DNA of 64,000 nucleotides. Origin: Bradyrhizobium sp. RP6. GTDB lineage: Bacteria; Pseudomonadota; Alphaproteobacteria; Rhizobiales; Xanthobacteraceae. The position numbers and the translations under genes were made by a program. The notes beneath the pieces are model-generated. The model saw only the letters and a list, made by a program, of their open reading frames with translations. It did not search any database and had not been told where the DNA came from. Below, in pieces: positions 53,140 to 63,675 of the stretch (position 1 is its first letter; every line of letters begins with the position of its first letter). Location of the stretch: assembly GCF_003837805.1 (NCBI RefSeq), contig NZ_RQIT01000001.1, forward strand, positions 682,001 through 746,000, given 5' to 3'.

Positions 53140-54347
53140 TGCAGGAAGGCGAGGCGCGGCCGCCCGATCATGGCTTGCCGACGGCGCTCTACGTCATATC
53201 AGGGGCGAGCTTCGCCGCTGCACTCTCGGCACGCGCGCTCGATCCGGTGCTGCCGCACGTCGCCGAGGATTTTGGCGTCAGCATCGCCACCGCTGCGGGC
53301 TTCGCCGCGGTGTTCGCTTTCACCTTCTCGATCATCCAGCCGATTATCGGCGCCGCCGCCGACCTGTTCGGCAAGACGCGGCTGATGATCGGCTGCCTCG
53401 CGCTGCTCGGCCTTGCCAACATCCTGGGCGCGCTATCGTCCTCGTTCTCGGTCTTGTTCGCGACCCGTATCCTCGCCGGCATCGGCTCCGGCGGCGTGTT
53501 TCCCGTGGCGCTGAGCCTCACCAGCGATCTCGTCGGTCCCGACAAACGCCAGGTCGCGATCAGCCGCACGCTCGCCGGCGCCATGACCGGCAATCTGCTC
53601 GGCGCCTCGGCTTCCGGCCTGATCGGCGATTTCCTTGGCTGGCGTGGTGTCCTGGCGGTGCTCGGCGCGCTCGTAATCGTCGCCTCGATCGCCGTTGCCG
53701 CCGGCTTCCATGGCGCCAAGGTCAAGCATCCGCCGAAGACGAGCCTGTCGGCGCTGAAGGCCGGCTACCGCACCATCTTCACCAACCCGAACGCCTATGT
53801 CTGCTACTCTGCGGTGTTCATCGAAGGCTGCTGCGTGCTCGGGCTGTTTCCCTACATCGCTTCGTTCCTGTTCGAGCTCGGCCAGACTTCGCTGTCGATC
53901 GCCGGCATCGTTATCGCCGGCTTTGCTGTCGGTGGCCTGTTCTATACGCTGACGGTGTCGCGCCTGCTGCCTTGGCTCGGCGTGAAGGGCATGATGATCG
54001 CGGGCATGACGCTGGTGGCCTCGCAACTCGTCGCCGTGGCCTTCGGTCCGCGCTGGGAGGTTCAGGCGCTGAACCTCGTCGTCATGGGCTGGGGGTTCTA
54101 TATTGCCCATGGCTGTCTTCAGGTGTTCGCCAGCGAACTGTCGATCGGGGCGCGGGCAACGGCGATGTCGCTGCATTCATTCTTCTTCTTCATGGGCCAG
54201 ACCGTGGGCCCAATCGCCTATGGCCTCGGTCTCCAGCATGGCGGCAAGGTTCCGACGCTGCTTGTGAGCGCCGCAATCATGGTGGTGCTGGGCCTGGTCT
54301 GCGCCCGCCTGCTCAGGCAGCGGGCACCGTCCGACGCACTGGCCTGA
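53139..54347 (+). CDS. Major facilitator superfamily transporter
   Basis: 402 aa with about 12 hydrophobic spans. The motif-A region reads GAAADLFGKTRLM between spans 2 and 3, and ARILAGIGSGG lies in span 4. The resemblance is to the drug:H+ antiporter-1 type (12 spans) exporters, but the substrate is unknown. ATG 53139 shares its first base with the kdsA stop codon (TGATG), so it is translated from the kdsA transcript. A role in LPS metabolism is not implied by sequence. Confidence 0.88.
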   Translation: MQEGEARPPDHGLPTALYVISGASFAAALSARALDPVLPHVAEDFGVSIATAAGFAAVFAFTFSIIQPIIGAAADLFGKTRLMIGCLALLGLANILGALSSSFSVLFATRILAGIGSGGVFPVALSLTSDLVGPDKRQVAISRTLAGAMTGNLLGASASGLIGDFLGWRGVLAVLGALVIVASIAVAAGFHGAKVKHPPKTSLSALKAGYRTIFTNPNAYVCYSAVFIEGCCVLGLFPYIASFLFELGQTSLSIAGIVIAGFAVGGLFYTLTVSRLLPWLGVKGMMIAGMTLVASQLVAVAFGPRWEVQALNLVVMGWGFYIAHGCLQVFASELSIGARATAMSLHSFFFFMGQTVGPIAYGLGLQHGGKVPTLLVSAAIMVVLGLVCARLLRQRAPSDALA

Positions 54348-54400
54348 CGGACGGCGACACGATGCATGTCCGGTTTGATCGCGGGGCTCGGTGGAGAAGG

Positions 54401-55288
54401 CTAGCTCACGCAGTTCTTGCGATATTCGGCCGGCGTGACGTTCATGTGTCTGCGGAAAATCCGATTGAGATGACTTTGATCGGAAAATCCGCTCAAGAGC
54501 GCAATTTCCTTCAGGGCGAGCCGATCCTTGCGCAGATGTTGGCGGGCGCGCTCCACCTTGCGGCGCAGGACGTAGGCATGCGGCCGCATGCCATAGTGCA
54601 CCTGGAACTTGCGCGCGAACTGCACCGGCGAGCAGTTGCAGATGTTGGCTAGCTCGTCGAGCGTGATGTTCCTGGAGATGTTCTGCTCGACATAGTCCTC
54701 GATCAGCCTTGCATGCGCCGGCCTGAAGCGCCCCTGCGGACAGGGCAGTTTGAATTCCACCGAGGCATATTTTCGCAAGATGTGCACGCTCGCCTGAAGT
54801 GCCAGCGCATCGTAGCAGAGCCGGCCGCCCGGACCGCCTTCGGACACTTCCTGCACCATCCGGTCGCCGATCCAGGTCAGCACCGGGTCTTCGATCCTGA
54901 GCAGATCGTGGAGTTCGACGCTTCCTGAGTCGCGGTCGAATGCCTCGCTCGCGGTCTTCGTCATCAGGCTCGGCGAGATGTAGAAATGGCTGACTTCGAG
55001 GTCATTGCTCCAGCGCCAGTGCGAAGGCTCCGCACGTGTCAGCAGGGTTGTGACGCCACGTCCGACGTGATCCTGCTTCCAGGCGCCGGTCACACGGCGA
55101 TTCATCGACGTTGTGCCTTCGCGATAGACGACGATCAGGAAATTCTCCGACGGCGGCACCAAGATGTCGGACGGCGCATAGCGGAAGACGCGCAGCCGAA
55201 AGTCAGTCTTGCCCACCGCGGAACTGTCCAGCATTAATTGGCCGGGAGCGTAGCGTGGCAACTCCTCGACCGTGATGAATTGGCCCAT
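54401..55288 (-). CDS. AraC-family regulator of the monooxygenase/esterase genes
   Basis: 295 aa. The N-terminal part (about 1-180) is a ligand-sensing domain with no match I can name with certainty. The C-terminal 100 residues form a double helix-turn-helix AraC domain: NITLDELANICNCSPVQFARKF, then IALLSGFSDQSHLNRIFRRHMNVTPAEYRK (key parts). It is divergent from the Baeyer-Villiger monooxygenase gene across a 314-base gap, the usual arrangement of an activator and its target. ATG 55288 opens MGQFITVEEL. Confidence 0.9.
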   Translation of the reverse strand: MGQFITVEELPRYAPGQLMLDSSAVGKTDFRLRVFRYAPSDILVPPSENFLIVVYREGTTSMNRRVTGAWKQDHVGRGVTTLLTRAEPSHWRWSNDLEVSHFYISPSLMTKTASEAFDRDSGSVELHDLLRIEDPVLTWIGDRMVQEVSEGGPGGRLCYDALALQASVHILRKYASVEFKLPCPQGRFRPAHARLIEDYVEQNISRNITLDELANICNCSPVQFARKFQVHYGMRPHAYVLRRKVERARQHLRKDRLALKEIALLSGFSDQSHLNRIFRRHMNVTPAEYRKNCVS

Positions 55289-55602
55289 CGCGCGAGACTC
55301 CTTCCCTGAATTCTAAGGCGCGGTTGACCGCTTCTGCTTCTCATTGGCCGAACGGCGGAGACGAGCATAAGCCGGTTTCGCCATTTGCCAAGCGAGCCGT
55401 GTTGCCGAACTGCAGAACCGGCAAGGAGCGCGCGGCTTCGTTCAAAGAATTGTCCGATTTGTTCAAGCTCCAGCCGCCGGAATACTCATAGCTTTTCGCC
55501 GTCCCGTACTGACGGGATCAACAATGACGCGCTGCACCACCATCCGATCGCATGACGGATGGGGAAGGTCGTGCGCACTCAAAAATCACCGAGGAGGAAT
55601 AA
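55289..55602. other. Divergent control region for AraC regulator and monooxygenase
   Basis: 314 bases between the divergent genes. It contains the inverted repeat at 55502-55517 and, further toward the regulator, a TTGCCG-CTGCAG-CGGCAA dyad around 55400-55425 that is symmetric but for one base. Both are candidate operator sites. AGGAGG at 55592-55597 is the ribosome-binding site of the monooxygenase. No gene fits in this stretch. Confidence 0.6.
55502..55517. promoter_or_regulatory. Inverted repeat, candidate operator
   Basis: TCCCGT-ACTG-ACGGGA is a perfect 6-bp dyad, 86 bases before the monooxygenase start. Its position suits a regulator-binding site, but it is equally a possible short RNA hairpin. 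Confidence 0.45.
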
Positions 55603-57243
55603 ATGGCGGAAGCCCTGACCAAATCCAATGGAAGCAACGGTTCGCACGGAACAGCGAAGTTCGATGCCGTGGTTGTCGGAGCCGGCGTCGCCGGGCTCTA
55701 TCAACTCTATCGTCTGCGCGAGCAGGGATTGAGCGTCAGGGGGATCGACGCCGCGTCAGGCGTAGGCGGCACGTGGTATTGGAATCGATATCCCGGCGCG
55801 CGCTTCGACTCCGAGGCCTACATCTATCAGTATCTTTTCTCCGAGGAGCTCTACAAGGGTTGGAGCTGGAGCGAGAAGTTTCCGGGCCAGCCCGAAATCG
55901 AACGCTGGATGAACTACGTCGCCGACCGTCTCGATCTGCGCAAGGACATCCAGTTCAGCACGACGGTCAAGAGCGCGCACTTCAACGAGGCCACGCAGCG
56001 CTGGCTGGTCACGACCGACCGGGGCGATTTGATCGACACCCAGTTTCTAGTCACCTGCTGCGGCATGCTGTCGGCTCCCTACGTATCCTTTCCGGGGCAG
56101 GAGACTTTCAAGGGACAGTTGTTCCATACGGCGCGCTGGCCGGAGCAGCCTGTCGACCTCGCAGGCAAGCGCGTCGGAGTCATCGGCAACGGTGCGACCG
56201 GCATCCAGGTCATCCAGACGATCGCCGGCGATGTCGGCCATCTCAAGGTGTTCATCCGCACGCCGCAATACATCATCCCGATGAAGAATCCGAAATTTGG
56301 GGCCGCGGAGGTCGAGGACTACAAGTCGAGATTCAAGTCGCTCACCGAACGCCTGCCGCGCACATTCACCGGCTTTGAATACGACTTCGAGCACGCCTGG
56401 GCAGACCTCACGCCGGAGCGCCGCCGCGCGGTGATCGAAGCCTGCTGGAATGACGGTTCCCTGAAGCTATGGATATCCTCATTCGCCGAGCTGTTCTTCG
56501 ACCCGGAGGTCAATGCCGAGATCTCCGAATTCGTGCGCGGGAAGATGCGCGAGCGGCTCGGGGATCCGAAACTGTGCGATGCGTTGATTCCTGCCGATTA
56601 TGGCTTCGGAACGCACCGTGTGCCGCTCGAGCAGAACTTCCTCGAGGCCTTCCATCGTCCCAACGTCGAGATCGTCAGCGTCAAGAGCAATCCGATCGAT
56701 CGCGTCACGCCCACGGGTATTCAGACCGCTGACGGTACGGTCCACGAGCTGGATGTCATTATCCTGGCAACCGGCTTCGACGCCGGCACCGGTGCCTTGA
56801 CGCGCATCGATATCAGGGGCCGCGACGGTCGATCGCTGAGGGAGGACTGGAGCAGGGACATCCGCACCACGATGGGCCTGCAGGTTCACGGCTATCCCAA
56901 CCTGTTCACGACCGCCGTTCCGCTCGCTCCGTCGGCCGCGCTGTGCAACATGACCACGTGCCTGCAGCAGCAGGTCGAATGGATCGATGACTGCATCAAG
57001 TACATGCGCAGCAAGGATCTGAAGGTGGTCGAGCCGACAAAGGACGCCCAGGACAGCTGGGTGGCCCATCACGACGAGATCGCAAACGCGACGCTGATCG
57101 CGAAAACCAATTCCTGGTACCTGGGCTCGAACGTCGAAGGCAAGCCGCGCCGTGTCCTGTCGTACTGCGGCGGCGTCGGCGCGTATCGACAGAAGTGCGA
57201 CGAGGTCGCGGTGAACGGTTACGAGGGCTTCGCGATGCAATGA
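55603..57243 (+). CDS. Baeyer-Villiger monooxygenase (flavin)
   Basis: 546 aa class B flavoprotein that inserts oxygen beside a ketone carbonyl using NADPH and O2, forming an ester or lactone. The FAD-binding Rossmann loop is VVGAGVAG (residues 25-32), the NADPH loop is VIGNGATG (193-200), and the type I BVMO fingerprint [12 protein letters not shown] (169-180) is complete between them. [13 protein letters not shown] at 55-67 is another class hallmark. The substrate is unknown; the family is near the phenylacetone/cyclohexanone type. ATG 55603 follows AGGAGG at five bases. It precedes the serine-hydrolase gene by 55 bases, consistent with ester cleavage as the next step. Confidence 0.92.
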   Translation: MAEALTKSNGSNGSHGTAKFDAVVVGAGVAGLYQLYRLREQGLSVRGIDAASGVGGTWYWNRYPGARFDSEAYIYQYLFSEELYKGWSWSEKFPGQPEIERWMNYVADRLDLRKDIQFSTTVKSAHFNEATQRWLVTTDRGDLIDTQFLVTCCGMLSAPYVSFPGQETFKGQLFHTARWPEQPVDLAGKRVGVIGNGATGIQVIQTIAGDVGHLKVFIRTPQYIIPMKNPKFGAAEVEDYKSRFKSLTERLPRTFTGFEYDFEHAWADLTPERRRAVIEACWNDGSLKLWISSFAELFFDPEVNAEISEFVRGKMRERLGDPKLCDALIPADYGFGTHRVPLEQNFLEAFHRPNVEIVSVKSNPIDRVTPTGIQTADGTVHELDVIILATGFDAGTGALTRIDIRGRDGRSLREDWSRDIRTTMGLQVHGYPNLFTTAVPLAPSAALCNMTTCLQQQVEWIDDCIKYMRSKDLKVVEPTKDAQDSWVAHHDEIANATLIAKTNSWYLGSNVEGKPRRVLSYCGGVGAYRQKCDEVAVNGYEGFAMQ

Positions 57244-57298
57244 GCGCTCGCGACGCGAGCGTCGACCACATCAATCAATCCAGCACGGGAGGACGATC

Positions 57299-58492
57299 AT
57301 GATCATGAATTTTGGCGCGACGGCAGATGCTGTTCTCGACGGCGTCGTCACATCCACGCCGCGCGTGCCCGGCGTTGTCGCGATGGTGACGGACCGCCGG
57401 CGCAACATCTATGAAGGCGCAGCCGGCAAACGCCGTCTCGATCGGCCGGCGGACATGACTACCGACAGCGTCTTTGCCCTTTTCTCCACCACCAAGGCGA
57501 TTACCGGAACGGCCGTTCTGCAACTCGTCGAAGAAGGCAAGCTCGATCTCGATGCGCCCGCGAAGCGCTACGCGAACGAGATCGGAAAGCTGCAGGTGAT
57601 CGAGGGCTTCGATGCAGCGGGAGAGCCGATCCTGCGTGCCCCGAAGCGCGATATCACCACGCGCATGCTGATGACCCACACAGCGGGCCTGAGCTACGAT
57701 TTCATCAACCACACCTATAACCGACTGGCCCAGGAGAAGGGGCAACCCAGCGTGATCACAGCGAGCAAGGCCTGCTTGATGACCCCGCTGCTGTTCGATC
57801 CCGGCGAGCGCTGGGACTATGGGACAAATCTCGACTGGTGCGGCCAGATCGTCGAGGCGATCACGGGCAAGCGACTCGGTGAAGTCTTCAAGACGCGCAT
57901 CTTCGAACCGCTCGGGATCGAGGACATGACCTTCGAGCTGACCGATGCGATGCGCCAGAAACTGGCCGGCATCCACGCGCGGAACGCCGACGGGTCGCTG
58001 ACGCCGATGGATTTCGAGCTTCCGGCGAAGCCCGAAGTCCATATGGGCGGCCACGGCCTGTACGGCACGGTCGGCGACTACATGCGTTTCATCCGCATGT
58101 GGCTGAATGACGGAGCTGGCGAGCACGGCCGCGTGCTGAAAGCCGAAACCGTGCGGATGGCGGAAAAGAACCATCTGGGCGACAGGAAGGTAACGCCGAT
58201 CACGGGTGTCATCCCGTCGCTGTGCAACGACGCGGAATTCTTTCCGGGCCAATCCAAATCCTGGGCGCTGAGCTTCATGGTCAACGACGAGGAAGCCCCG
58301 ACGGGACGTCCCGCCGGCGCGTTGGGCTGGGCCGGGCTCGCCAACCTGTTCTACTGGATCGATCGGCAGAACAACGTCGGCGGGTTCTGGGCCACCCAGA
58401 TTCTGCCCTTCGGCGATCCGACATCGTTCATCGGCTATATGAACTTCGAGACGGGATTCTACCAGAGCCTCAGGCAGCGCTTGGCGAGCTAG
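57299..58492 (+). CDS. Beta-lactamase-fold serine hydrolase / esterase
   Basis: 397 aa. The class C beta-lactamase/EstB fold is shown by the SxxK motif STTK (S63, K66) and YxN motif YGTN (Y174, N177). A GWAG segment near residue 342 stands in for the KTG box, as in esterase members. Lack of a signal peptide favours a cytoplasmic esterase over a beta-lactamase. Together with the monooxygenase upstream it would open the ester product to an acid and an alcohol. ATG 57299 follows GGGAGGA. The gene ends before the strong hairpin at 58504. Confidence 0.88.
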   Translation: MIMNFGATADAVLDGVVTSTPRVPGVVAMVTDRRRNIYEGAAGKRRLDRPADMTTDSVFALFSTTKAITGTAVLQLVEEGKLDLDAPAKRYANEIGKLQVIEGFDAAGEPILRAPKRDITTRMLMTHTAGLSYDFINHTYNRLAQEKGQPSVITASKACLMTPLLFDPGERWDYGTNLDWCGQIVEAITGKRLGEVFKTRIFEPLGIEDMTFELTDAMRQKLAGIHARNADGSLTPMDFELPAKPEVHMGGHGLYGTVGDYMRFIRMWLNDGAGEHGRVLKAETVRMAEKNHLGDRKVTPITGVIPSLCNDAEFFPGQSKSWALSFMVNDEEAPTGRPAGALGWAGLANLFYWIDRQNNVGGFWATQILPFGDPTSFIGYMNFETGFYQSLRQRLAS

Positions 58493-58503
58493 GACCATGA
58501 TGC

Positions 58504-58540
58504 GAGAGCGGCCTCGTCGCTGTCGACCGAGGCCGTTCTC
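58504..58540. terminator. Bidirectional terminator between esterase and queF
   Basis: GAGAGCGGCCTCG pairs with CGAGGCCGTTCTC over 13 bp (one G-U), with an 11-base loop. It separates the convergent esterase and queF genes. Confidence 0.8.
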
Positions 58541-58571
58541 TCTCGATCGTCACACGTGACCGAGCTATGCC

Positions 58572-59024
58572 CTAGCCCCGCCCGCGATAGGGCGCGACGC
58601 CTTGCTCGGGCACCCACAGGCCCTTCGGCACGCGGCCGGTCTGCCAGAACACGTCGATCGGGATGCCGCCGCGCGGATACCAGTAGCCTCCGATGCGCAG
58701 CCATTTCGGCTTGATCTCGCTGGCGATACGCTTGCCGATCATCACGGTGCAGTCCTCGTGGAAGGCTCCGTGGTTGCGGAAGCTCGCGATGTAGAGCTTG
58801 AGGGACTTCGACTCCAGCAGCCACGCGCCCGGCGCGTAGTCGATCATCAGATGCGCGAAGTCGGGCTGGCCCGTGACCGGGCAGAGCGAGGTGAATTCCG
58901 GCACGGTAAAGCGCACCAGATAATCGGTGCCCTTTTGCGGATTGGGCACGCGGTCGAGCTGGGCTTCTTCCGGTCTGTGCGGCCACTCGACGGCCCGGCC
59001 GAGTTGGAGGGATTTCTTCGCCAT
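58572..59024 (-). CDS. queF: 7-cyano-7-deazaguanine reductase
   Basis: NADPH-dependent nitrile reductase that makes preQ1 for queuosine tRNA modification. It is 150 aa, the short (unimodular) type. The QueF motif [15 protein letters not shown] is present, and the catalytic Cys lies in [11 protein letters not shown]. The conserved HED end motif (AFHEDC) follows. ATG 59024 (MAKKSLQLG) is preferred over the longer frame. It lies 51 bases downstream of the propeller-protein gene on the same strand. Confidence 0.95.
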   Translation of the reverse strand: MAKKSLQLGRAVEWPHRPEEAQLDRVPNPQKGTDYLVRFTVPEFTSLCPVTGQPDFAHLMIDYAPGAWLLESKSLKLYIASFRNHGAFHEDCTVMIGKRIASEIKPKWLRIGGYWYPRGGIPIDVFWQTGRVPKGLWVPEQGVAPYRGRG

Positions 59025-59075
59025 CGTCGTCACATCCTGTTTCGGGTGCCGGGATGGACGCAAATGCCGCTGTCG

Positions 59076-60053
59076 TCAACCGCTCGCGATCGTCTGGATC
59101 ATGACGATCCGGTCGTTGCCGGACTCGCAGCCCCAGAGCTCACCCGGCCTGCCATCGAGCTGGCGCACATTGGCGTTGGCCTTGTCGCTGGCGAACACGT
59201 TGAACTTCTCGCTGGCGGGATCGAAGCGCACGATGGCGTTTGCCGAAAAGTCCGTGAGCCAGACCTTGTCCTTGTCGTCGACGAAGACGGCGTAGGCGCG
59301 GGGGCGTTCGCCCGGCAGCTTCCACGTCTTCCAGGAGCCATTGGCGGGATCGTGCACCGAGACGTGGCCGCTGTTCCACTCGCTGACCCAGATCCGCCCT
59401 TTCGAATCCGACCAGACGCGCCGCGAACCCTGGTTCGGCGTCGGCGGCTCGACCACGGTCGCGTTGCCGCTCGCGAGGTCGATCTTCGCGATGTGGCTGC
59501 CGGCGAGGGAGGCGTACCAGACCTCGCCTTTGGGCGTGACCGTGATGCCGTAGGGACCGATGCCCTTCGGCGCCTTGAACACATTCATTTCGCCGGTCCT
59601 CGGCGCGAGCCGGCCGTAGTAGCCGGACTGGCCGGTGAACCAGTAGGTGCCTTCCTTGTCGAACACGCCGGTGTTGAGGTTGGCGTAGGCGAACTTTTCC
59701 GGCAGGCGGAACAGCGTCACCTTGAGATCGCCGGGATCGACCCGCGCGATCGCGTTCTGGCCGCCCTCGGTGATCCAGGGCGCTCCATCGGGGCCGACGG
59801 TCACGCCATGCGGCGCTGCGCCCTGGCCGAGGCTGACCGTCTTGAAACTGCCATCCCGGGGATCGAGCCTGCCGAGCAGGCCCTTGCCCTGCGCCGTGAA
59901 CCAAACCGCGCCGTCAGGCGCGGGCGTGAGATCATGCAGGCCGATGCCCGGGCTGATGGGATAGTATTTTGTCCGAAACGGGACTTCCTGTGCAAAACCC
60001 GGTTGGGCGGCGAGCAGCGCGGCACCCGAAGCAAGAAACTGGCGGCGATTCAT
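59076..60053 (-). CDS. Exported beta-propeller, virginiamycin B lyase-like
   Basis: 325 aa. A twin-arginine-type leader, MNRRQFLASGAALLAA, precedes a seven-blade propeller-like repeat pattern (GLLGRLDPRDG, AIARVDPGD, GYYGRLAPRTG, GSHIAKIDLASG, NAIVRFDPASE). The sequence belongs to the streptogramin lyase (Vgb) type by its W-F-T/E and PYGI repeats, but many members of this group have no lyase activity. An antibiotic-resistance role should not be assumed. Exported through Tat is likely. Divergent from eno across 174 bases. Confidence 0.82.
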   Translation of the reverse strand: MNRRQFLASGAALLAAQPGFAQEVPFRTKYYPISPGIGLHDLTPAPDGAVWFTAQGKGLLGRLDPRDGSFKTVSLGQGAAPHGVTVGPDGAPWITEGGQNAIARVDPGDLKVTLFRLPEKFAYANLNTGVFDKEGTYWFTGQSGYYGRLAPRTGEMNVFKAPKGIGPYGITVTPKGEVWYASLAGSHIAKIDLASGNATVVEPPTPNQGSRRVWSDSKGRIWVSEWNSGHVSVHDPANGSWKTWKLPGERPRAYAVFVDDKDKVWLTDFSANAIVRFDPASEKFNVFASDKANANVRQLDGRPGELWGCESGNDRIVMIQTIASG

Positions 60054-60209
60054 GGCGTTACCCCGACTGTTTCAGATTGAGGTTGGGCACGCGGACCAGA
60101 TGCGGTCGAGCATAATCTGAGGCGCTTCACGCGTCAGTCGAAGCGGCTCTTCCAAGCGTTCACATTTGCTTGCGGCCCGTGTAAGACCCGCGGCACCGAT
60201 CAGCCCTAA

Positions 60210-61511
<1,302 letters not shown>

Positions 61512-61548
61512 GCCGGCGCCGCGCAAAGACGGACAGGGGAGGATCGAG

Positions 61549-62682
61549 ATGAGCGACGGCAAGACCGGACTGCAACTGCGTTCGCTGCTGAAGAAGAGCG
61601 GCGAGCTTGAACTGTCGCTCGTGAACGTCCCGACGCCGGAGCCGGCCGACGACGAGGTCGTGGTCCGCGTCGAGGCCACCCCGATCAACCCGTCCGACCT
61701 CGGGCTTCTGATCGGGGCGGCCGACATGTCGGCCGCCCAGGCCTCCGGCACCAGGGAGATGCCGGTCATCACCGCCACGATGCCGGAGGCGGCGATGCGG
61801 ATGATGGCGGCCAGGTTCGATCAGTCGCTGCCGGTCGGCAACGAGGGGGCCGGCACGGTGATCGGGACCGGATCGTCGGACGCGGCGAAGGCGCTGATGG
61901 GCAAGACGGTGTCGATGATTGGTGGTGCGATGTACACGCAGTACCGCGTGCTCAAGGTCCGCGACGTCATGGAGCTGCCGGCGGGCACCACGGCCGCGGA
62001 CGGCGCTTCCTGGTTCGTCAATCCGCTGACGGCGCTCGGCATGACCGAGACGATGCGGCGGGAGAACCACAAGGCGCTCGTGCACACGGCTGCCGCTTCC
62101 AATCTCGGCCAGATGCTCAACAAGATCTGCATCAAGGATGGCATTGGCCTCGTCAACATCGTCAGGAACAAGGAGCAGGCCGACATCCTGCACAAGATCG
62201 GCGCCAAATACGTCGTGGATTCCAGCGCGCCTGATTTCATGGATGACCTCACCAACGCGCTGGTCGAAACCGGCGCCACGATCGCCTTCGACGCCGTCGG
62301 CGGCGGCAAGCTGGCGAGCCAGATTCTGACCGCCATGGAAATCGCAGCCAACAAGACCGCGAAGGAATACAGCCGCTACGGCTCCAACGTGTACAAGCAG
62401 GTCTACATCTATGGCAGCCTCGACACGCGCCCGACCGAGCTGAACCGCTCGTTCGGGCTGAGCTGGGGCGTCGGCGGCTGGCTGCTGACGCCGTTCCTTC
62501 AGAAGATCGGCCCGGCCGAGATCGGCCGCCTGCGCCAGCGCGTGGCGTCCGAGCTGAAGACCACCTTCGCCAGTCATTACACCAAGGTGGTGTCGCTTGC
62601 CGAGGCGCTCGATCCCGCCAACATCGCGATTTACGCCAAACGCGCCACCGGCGAAAAATTCCTCATCAACCCGAATAAATAA
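61549..62682 (+). CDS. MDR-family NAD(P)H:quinone oxidoreductase-like protein
   Basis: 377 aa medium-chain dehydrogenase/reductase. The N-terminal GroES-like domain contains TPINPSDLGLLIG and GNEGAGTVIGTG. The C-terminal Rossmann domain reads VHTAAASNLGQMLNKIC, where the usual GGxGxVG is altered to AASNLG. No structural or catalytic zinc-binding cysteine cluster is visible, favouring the zinc-independent quinone-reductase branch. A fatty-acid reductase-like role is possible. It follows eno by 37 bases with GGGGAGGA upstream of ATG 61549, so they may be cotranscribed. Confidence 0.85.
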   Translation: MSDGKTGLQLRSLLKKSGELELSLVNVPTPEPADDEVVVRVEATPINPSDLGLLIGAADMSAAQASGTREMPVITATMPEAAMRMMAARFDQSLPVGNEGAGTVIGTGSSDAAKALMGKTVSMIGGAMYTQYRVLKVRDVMELPAGTTAADGASWFVNPLTALGMTETMRRENHKALVHTAAASNLGQMLNKICIKDGIGLVNIVRNKEQADILHKIGAKYVVDSSAPDFMDDLTNALVETGATIAFDAVGGGKLASQILTAMEIAANKTAKEYSRYGSNVYKQVYIYGSLDTRPTELNRSFGLSWGVGGWLLTPFLQKIGPAEIGRLRQRVASELKTTFASHYTKVVSLAEALDPANIAIYAKRATGEKFLINPNK

Positions 62683-62716
62683 CCGTGACCTGCGACGGCG
62701 CGTGACCCGGGGCAGG

Positions 62717-62733
62717 GGCCGGCCGCGCCGGCC
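62717..62733. terminator. GC hairpin between convergent genes
   Basis: GGCCGGC-CGC-GCCGGCC is a 7-bp perfect stem with a 3-base loop between the MDR gene and the SDR gene. No T-run follows. Confidence 0.45.
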
Positions 62734-62755
62734 TATCCTGGCTTGATCGACACGT

Positions 62756-63493
62756 TCATGCCTGAGCAGTCGGGCGAACGACGATCTCGCCGACATCCAC
62801 GCTATCCGGTTGCGCTATCGCGAAGGCGATGGCTTCCGCGATCGCGCTCGCCGGAATGGCCAGTGCCTTCATGCTGGCCAGCCCCTCCGCCCGTAGCACG
62901 GAATCCGTCATGGAGGATGGCAGCTCGGTGTCGACATAACCGGGGGAGATGGTCGTCACCCGAAGCGACGGGCCGGCCTCCTGACGAAGCCCTTCGGAAA
63001 TCGCCCTGACAGCGTTCTTCGATCCCGCGTAGACGGCCATTGTCGGAACGATCTTGATGCCGGCGGTCGACAGGGTGTTGACGAAGTGGCCAAAGCCCTG
63101 ACGACGGAAGACGGGGAGGGCAGCAGCGATCCCGTAGAGCACGCCTTTCACGTTCACGTCGATCATATCGTCCCAATCGTCGACCCTCAGATCGTCAAGA
63201 CGGGAAATCGGTGCAATCCCGGCATTGTTGATCATGACGTCCAGCTTTCCGCATCGGTCCGTCGCGAGACCGACGAGCTTTGCGACATCCTCGCGCTGCC
63301 TGACGTCGGTGACGAGATACGAGGCCTTTCCGCCCTTCGAGGTGATGCTCGCGGTCAGCATCTCCAGCCTCTCGGAACGGCGTGCGGCGAGGATCACGAT
63401 GGCGCCACGTTCTGCGAGATGCCGGGCAGTGGCTTCGCCAATTCCGCTGCTGGCGCCCGTAATGGCGATGACCTTGCCTGCGATGCCTGTCAT
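62756..63493 (-). CDS. Short-chain dehydrogenase/reductase
   Basis: 245 aa classical SDR. The cofactor loop is TGASSGIGEA near residue 12, NNAG lies near residue 88, and the catalytic tetrad region has NTLSTAGIKIVPTMAVYAGSK, with Tyr and Lys in YAGSK. ATG 63493 (MTGIAGKV) is the normal start. The open frame extends through the 12-bp tandem repeat to 63763, but that part is low-complexity and not SDR-like. Substrate unknown. Divergent from the AraC gene at the window end, its likely regulator. Confidence 0.93.
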   Translation of the reverse strand: MTGIAGKVIAITGASSGIGEATARHLAERGAIVILAARRSERLEMLTASITSKGGKASYLVTDVRQREDVAKLVGLATDRCGKLDVMINNAGIAPISRLDDLRVDDWDDMIDVNVKGVLYGIAAALPVFRRQGFGHFVNTLSTAGIKIVPTMAVYAGSKNAVRAISEGLRQEAGPSLRVTTISPGYVDTELPSSMTDSVLRAEGLASMKALAIPASAIAEAIAFAIAQPDSVDVGEIVVRPTAQA

Positions 63494-63591
63494 GGGCGTT
63501 CCATCCAATTCGTTGCGAGATGAAATTCGCATCGGTAGCGAGGATGATCTATGTTTGAAATGCTCGAAAATCGTCGAGATCGGATCAAGCC

Positions 63592-63675
63592 TTGGACAAA
63601 CTTTCGGACAAGCACTTCGATAGGCGCTTCGACAGGCACTTGGGCAAACAGTTGGGCAAGACCTTGGACCCTCTG
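63592..63675 (+). repeat. Degenerate 12-bp tandem repeat (seven units)
   Basis: Seven consecutive 12-base units (first TTGGACAAACTT, then for example TTCGATAGGCGC, TTCGACAGGCAC, TTGGGCAAACAG, TTGGGCAAGACC, TTGGACCCTCTG) run into the AraC coding sequence in the same frame. They would encode four-residue repeats such as LDKL, SDKH, FDRR, FDRH, LGKQ, LGKT, LDPL. Confidence 0.85.

Noticed and set aside
57299..58492. Calling the serine hydrolase a beta-lactamase resistance gene
   Set aside because: No signal peptide, and a GWAG segment in place of the KTG box; context with the monooxygenase favours an esterase.
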